6,998 nucleotides of DNA from Spirochaeta sp. (GTDB taxonomy: Bacteria > Spirochaetota > Spirochaetia > DSM-2461), in the NCBI GenBank assembly GCA_030592625.1, contig JAUVIY010000140.1, positions 1 to 6,998 on the forward strand, given 5' to 3'. The position numbers and the translations under genes were made by a program. The notes under the pieces were generated by a model. The model searched no databases and was not told where the DNA came from. It saw only the letters and a program-made list of their open reading frames with translations. Positions 5,090-6,998 of the stretch are shown here, one piece after another (within the stretch, counting starts at the first letter, position 1; every line of letters starts with the position of its first letter).

Positions 5090-5516
5090 ATTTCAGCGGG
5101 TTATGCCGCCGCAGACCGGAAAAGCGGTGGAAGTCCCTGTCGTTGGAATGAACTTCACCGTGTTGTTCCAGGGCGATGGCCGCGATATGGGTGTCTGTCG
5201 TCAGTCGGCCGGCAATACCCGTCTGATTGAGAAGCTCGGCCATAACATCCAGATGTCTCAGGCCGGGTTCCAGGATGGATACTCCAGGGGCTTCCAGCCA
5301 TTTTTGTACCAGACCGACGGTTTTCCGAGGATTCATCGGTTTGATCATGATTCGGTTGTCCGTCATGATTCGTATGAATCCAATGGCGACAACCCATGGT
5401 AAACCAACCGGTGTTCCTTTGTTGAGAAGATTTTCCCACCATAAGCGTGACTTTGTGTGGTTTGGTGAAGACCTGTTATACGCGTATACGAGAAGATTGA
5501 TATCAGGGACAACCAA
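5088..5516 (-). CDS. VapC-type PIN-domain ribonuclease toxin, 142 aa
   Basis: PIN-domain toxin of the subfamily beginning MVVPDINLLVYAYNRSSPNH, with the characteristic VGLPWVVAIGFIRI and LTTDTHIAAIA blocks and the HSNDRDFHRF end motif. Acidic candidates are Asp5, Asp108, Asp126 and Asp128. The usual mid-domain Glu is absent: that segment reads WVVAIGFIR. As far as I recall this is normal for the subfamily and not a defect. The start is TTG at 5516, which yields the standard N-terminus; the alternative would truncate the first strand. The antitoxin gene ends five bases upstream on the same strand. The stop overlaps a T-run next to the tRNA-linked repeat, and the gene converges on the tRNA-Cys region. 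Confidence 0.9.
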   Translation of the reverse strand: MVVPDINLLVYAYNRSSPNHTKSRLWWENLLNKGTPVGLPWVVAIGFIRIMTDNRIMIKPMNPRKTVGLVQKWLEAPGVSILEPGLRHLDVMAELLNQTGIAGRLTTDTHIAAIALEQHGEVHSNDRDFHRFSGLRRHNPLK

Positions 5517-5521
5517 CGGAA

Positions 5522-5758
5522 CTACCCTTGAGTTTCCAGATCGTCATAGATCTGGTTGAGTTTATCGGGGTCGATACCCTCCCTGAATCCACAGTCTTCA
5601 GCATCAACGGAAAAATGGTAAACCGGCCGATTTTCTCTGGCCTCAAGTCCCAATTTCAACAACTCATTTGCAAGAGCTTTGAATGAGGATTTTTCTTTGA
5701 CCGCCAGTTCCTTGATTTGCTGTTCGATCCGGTCGTCAAGAGTCAATGTTGTTCTCAT
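5522..5758 (-). CDS. Ribbon-helix-helix antitoxin partner of VapC, 78 aa
   Basis: Begins MRTTLTLDDRIEQQIKELAV, the strand-helix start of CopG/Arc-type ribbon-helix-helix proteins, followed by a second helix KALANELLKLGLEAR. The C-terminal half is acidic (VDAEDCGFREGIDPDKLNQI), the usual toxin-binding tail. It should bind DNA as a dimer, repress its own promoter and neutralise the VapC encoded five bases downstream. Start is ATG at 5756-5758; no clear Shine-Dalgarno precedes it, and the predicted transcript leader is only about 15 bases. It is transcribed away from another vapBC operon across a 102-bp divergent region carrying repeats. Confidence 0.85.
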   Translation of the reverse strand: MRTTLTLDDRIEQQIKELAVKEKSSFKALANELLKLGLEARENRPVYHFSVDAEDCGFREGIDPDKLNQIYDDLETQG

Positions 5759-5762
5759 ATCA

Positions 5763-5801
5763 GCATCATAGCATCATACATTTTATTTGTACAGGCATCA
5801 T
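5763..5801. repeat. GCATCAT x3 direct repeats, possible antitoxin operator
   Basis: GCATCAT occurs at 5763-5769, 5771-5777 and 5795-5801. The third lies within the spacer and the first two just downstream of the -10 box of the minus-strand promoter, so a repressor bound there would block it. Short direct repeats are typical sites for ribbon-helix-helix antitoxins. Repeats are seen; binding is inferred. Confidence 0.5.
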
Positions 5802-5809
5802 TATGTTAA
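5780..5809 (-). promoter_or_regulatory. Putative promoter of the minus-strand antitoxin-vapC operon
   Basis: On the minus strand TTAACA (5804-5809; five of six to TTGACA) and TAAAAT (5780-5785; five of six to TATAAT) are 18 bp apart. Transcription would begin near 5773, giving a very short leader before the ATG at 5758. Confidence 0.55.
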
Positions 5810-5813
5810 ATCA

Positions 5814-5828
5814 CCAATGGTACATTGG
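5814..5828. promoter_or_regulatory. Inverted repeat CCAATG-GTA-CATTGG, possible vapB operator
   Basis: A perfect 6-bp inverted repeat with a 3-bp spacer, about 35 bp ahead of the plus-strand vapB. It overlaps a possible -35 TTGGCA (5825-5830), which would pair with a poor -10 TATAGG (5847-5852, 16-bp spacer). A weaker symmetric sequence, GTACATTGGCAATTGTAC, runs on at 5820-5837. Likely the autoregulatory site of this vapBC operon; inferred. Confidence 0.5.
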
Positions 5829-5860
5829 CAATTGTACTGAAAATGATATAGGATATACAC

Positions 5861-6079
5861 ATGAAACGCACAAATCTTGTGATTGATGAGGATATTTTAT
5901 TAAAAGCTAAGGCTGAATCTGGATTAAATACATATTCGGCTGTTGTTAATCTGGCACTCAAGGAATTTCTGCATCGTAAGATTTTTGAAAAAATCGACGA
6001 TTTCGCTTCCAGTGGCGTATGGGATGGAAACCTGAGTGAAATACGCCATTCCAGCCGGGATAATAATGTTTCTGGTTGA
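5861..6079 (+). CDS. VapB-type antitoxin, 72 aa
   Basis: Second member of the short VapB family in this window (DUF2191-like). It starts MKRTNLVIDEDILLKAKAES and continues with YSAVVNLALKEFLHRK, a pattern parallel to the antitoxin at 633-836. It should repress its operon and inhibit the following VapC. AGGA at 5850-5853, seven bases upstream of the ATG, is the ribosome binding site. Its last 14 bases overlap the toxin gene. The gene is AT-rich relative to the chromosomal genes in the window, consistent with transfer. The inverted repeat at 5814-5828 is a probable operator. Confidence 0.87.
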   Translation: MKRTNLVIDEDILLKAKAESGLNTYSAVVNLALKEFLHRKIFEKIDDFASSGVWDGNLSEIRHSSRDNNVSG

Positions 6080-6455
6080 TACTTCAGCCTGGATCCGCCA
6101 TTTTTCCAATAGTGATTCTTTCGACATGCGAAGTATCTGTCCTGCCGAAGATAGATTGCTTTGTCTGCCCGTTTACCAGGAGATTCTCCAGGGAATACGG
6201 GATGAGTCAGTATTCCGTCGTATCAAAGAATCACTTGATGCAGCTGTCTTTATTGAAAACCCATTAGATCAATCGATATTCCTGCAGGCGGCGGGACTCT
6301 ACAGAACTGCACGACGACAGGGCGTTGCCATTCGGTCAGGTATCGATTGTCTGATAGCTGCATGTGCAATTCGACACAATGTTCCAGTTCTGCACCACGA
6401 CAGGGATTTCAAGTTCCTGTCGGAAATCTCGGAACTCGTAGAAAAATCTGTCTGA
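6066..6455 (+). CDS. VapC toxin, PIN-domain ribonuclease, 129 aa
   Basis: PIN-domain endoribonuclease with acidic residues Asp5 (MFLVDTSAWIRHF), Glu39 (YQEILQG), Asp94 (RSGIDCLIAACA) and Asp112/Asp114 (LHHDRDFKFL), so it appears catalytically complete. The start is taken as ATG at 6066, which puts Asp5 in its usual place. A longer reading from 6036 would add ten residues that merely translate the antitoxin's 3' end. It overlaps vapB by 14 bp, giving a coupled operon. It shares the RSGIDCLIA/RSTIDLIIT and LxHxDxDF pattern with the VapC at 833-1249, so the two are of the same branch though far from identical. Confidence 0.92.
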   Translation: MFLVDTSAWIRHFSNSDSFDMRSICPAEDRLLCLPVYQEILQGIRDESVFRRIKESLDAAVFIENPLDQSIFLQAAGLYRTARRQGVAIRSGIDCLIAACAIRHNVPVLHHDRDFKFLSEISELVEKSV

Positions 6456-6518
6456 TAGCTGATACCGCTCCTTAGTGACCTCCTGATTCGCCCTTTGCTA
6501 ATGATAAGTCGGGGGTAT

Positions 6519-6713
6519 ATGCTTAAACCTATGAATGCGGAAGAACTGGACCGGACCCTCAGGCATTGCCACACGGCACTCGGAGACTCATTAATGCTGA
6601 TCAGCGAGCTTCTTACTCAGAAAGGCGACCCCGATGAAGTCATCAAACGCATCGAGCAGAACCAGGCCAAGTACAATGCCATTACCCAACTTCTACGGGA
6701 ACACGACGGCTGA
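6519..6713 (+). CDS. Small helical protein of unknown function, about 64 aa
   Basis: Not recognised. From ATG 6519 it reads MLKPMNAEELDRTLRHCHTA and continues with two further predicted helices (SLMLISELLTQKG and DEVIKRIEQNQAKYNAITQL), ending LREHDG. It has no signal peptide or membrane span. Start is uncertain: GGGGG at 6511-6515 lies close to the ATG at 6519, while TTG 6495, ATG 6501 and ATG 6531 are alternatives. It follows vapC in the same direction after about 60 bp, but the composition is more like the chromosomal genes, so it is probably not part of that operon. The last 21 bases overlap a possible minus-strand reading frame. Confidence 0.6.
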   Translation: MLKPMNAEELDRTLRHCHTALGDSLMLISELLTQKGDPDEVIKRIEQNQAKYNAITQLLREHDG

Positions 6714-6896
6714 TTCGAAGATAAGCCGGGCAGGATCGTCCTTACCTCCGATTCCCAGCATGTGTGCCTCCAGCACCAGGATGAACCAGAGTGACAGCGT
6801 TTCGCTGGCAGATTCCTGTTCCTATTCATTCTTCGGAAATATTCTGTCGACCACTTCGTGGACTGTATGAATCAAGCTGAGGGCGCCAGAGGTCAA
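6693..6896 (-). pseudogene. Possible interrupted minus-strand ORF downstream of the epimerase gene
   Basis: Starting at a TTG (6894-6896) that overlaps the epimerase stop, the minus strand reads TSGALSLIHTVHEVVDRIFPKNE, meets TAG at 6822-6824, and continues EQESASETLSLWFILVLEAH then MLGIGGKDDPARLIFESA to a TAG at 6693-6695. Both halves look protein-like and share one frame, as in a gene broken by one nonsense mutation. I do not recognise it, and it may be chance in a convergent intergenic region. The plus strand here holds no convincing gene. Confidence 0.3.
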
Positions 6897-6998
6897 TTAA
6901 GATCAGTTGAAATCTGACCATAATAGGCATTCGGGCCGTGCTTCCGTTGGTAATGCTTGCGGCGCAGGGATTCTTTGAGCCGGGGAGCATCGGGATTC
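6893..6998 (-). CDS. L-ribulose-5-phosphate 4-epimerase (AraD/UlaF/SgaE family), C-terminal 34 residues
   Basis: Only the 3' end lies in the window. The minus-strand frame entering at 6997 reads LRRKHYQRKHGPNAYYGQ and ends ISTDLN, with TGA at 6893-6895. KHYxRKHGxxAYYGQ is the highly conserved C-terminus of class II aldolase-type L-ribulose-5-phosphate 4-epimerases, which interconvert L-ribulose 5-phosphate and D-xylulose 5-phosphate in arabinose or ascorbate use. In the E. coli enzyme the second Tyr of YYGQ is a proposed catalytic residue (from memory). It extends a few residues past the usual end. AraD, UlaF and SgaE cannot be told apart from this stretch. Confidence 0.85.
   Translation of the reverse strand, partial: NPDAPRLKESLRRKHYQRKHGPNAYYGQISTDLN

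Noticed and set aside
4778..5402. Several open frames (75-137 codons) through the tRNA-linked repeats and into vapC
   Set aside because: They translate the hairpin repeats and the antisense of vapC. The paired stem changes show the constraint is on base pairing, not on protein.

Overview
This looks like a piece of a bacterial chromosome, most likely from a spirochaete (Treponema/Spirochaeta type). That is inferred from the style of the housekeeping proteins, not from a marker gene. Both window edges are housekeeping: the 3' part of a cysteine desulfurase (NifS/IscS family) at the left, and the last 34 codons of an L-ribulose-5-phosphate 4-epimerase (AraD/UlaF family) on the minus strand at the right. 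GC-rich chromosomal genes (1-577, 2787-4360, right end) alternate with visibly more AT-rich toxin-antitoxin blocks, which suggests the latter were acquired.

Layout. 2-577: cysteine desulfurase reading frame with an in-frame TGA at 74-76. 633-1249: vapBC operon 1 (+). 1281-2103: a HEPN/MNT (HepT-MntA) module on the minus strand. 2119-2325: decayed 5'-less antitoxin remnant, coupled by a GTGA overlap to an intact FitB-like VapC (2322-2741). 2787-4360: a two-gene operon of a predicted exported protein and a small acidic protein of unknown function. 4361-4670: mostly non-coding, with a possible minus-strand gene remnant, a small terminator and a tRNA promoter. 4674-4746: tRNA-Cys(GCA). 4747-5089: an array of hairpins and two copies of a structured repeat whose stems change by paired substitutions, plus a 20-bp duplicate of the tRNA 3' end. 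5088-5758: VapC with an RHH antitoxin (-). 5759-5860: shared divergent regulatory region. 5861-6455: another vapBC operon (+). 6519-6713: small unknown helical protein. 6693-6896: possible interrupted minus-strand ORF. 6893-6998: AraD-type epimerase end.

How it fits together. Five toxin modules (four PIN-domain VapC toxins and one HEPN ribonuclease with its nucleotidyltransferase antitoxin) sit within about 6 kb around a tRNA-Cys gene, making a toxin-antitoxin island. Each complete VapBC or HepT-MntA pair should be self-contained: the antitoxin neutralises the RNase toxin and represses its own promoter, or in MntA's case modifies the toxin by AMP transfer. One module (2119-2741) seems to have lost the N-terminal half of its antitoxin right where the HepT-MntA module begins.

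The most unusual feature is the tRNA-linked repeat array. Two copies have the same loops and flanks, but a 9-bp outer stem and a 7-bp inner stem that differ in sequence while staying fully paired. The first copy lies between the tRNA 3' end and a 20-bp duplicate of that end, as if a small structured element had inserted at, or duplicated with, the tRNA terminus.
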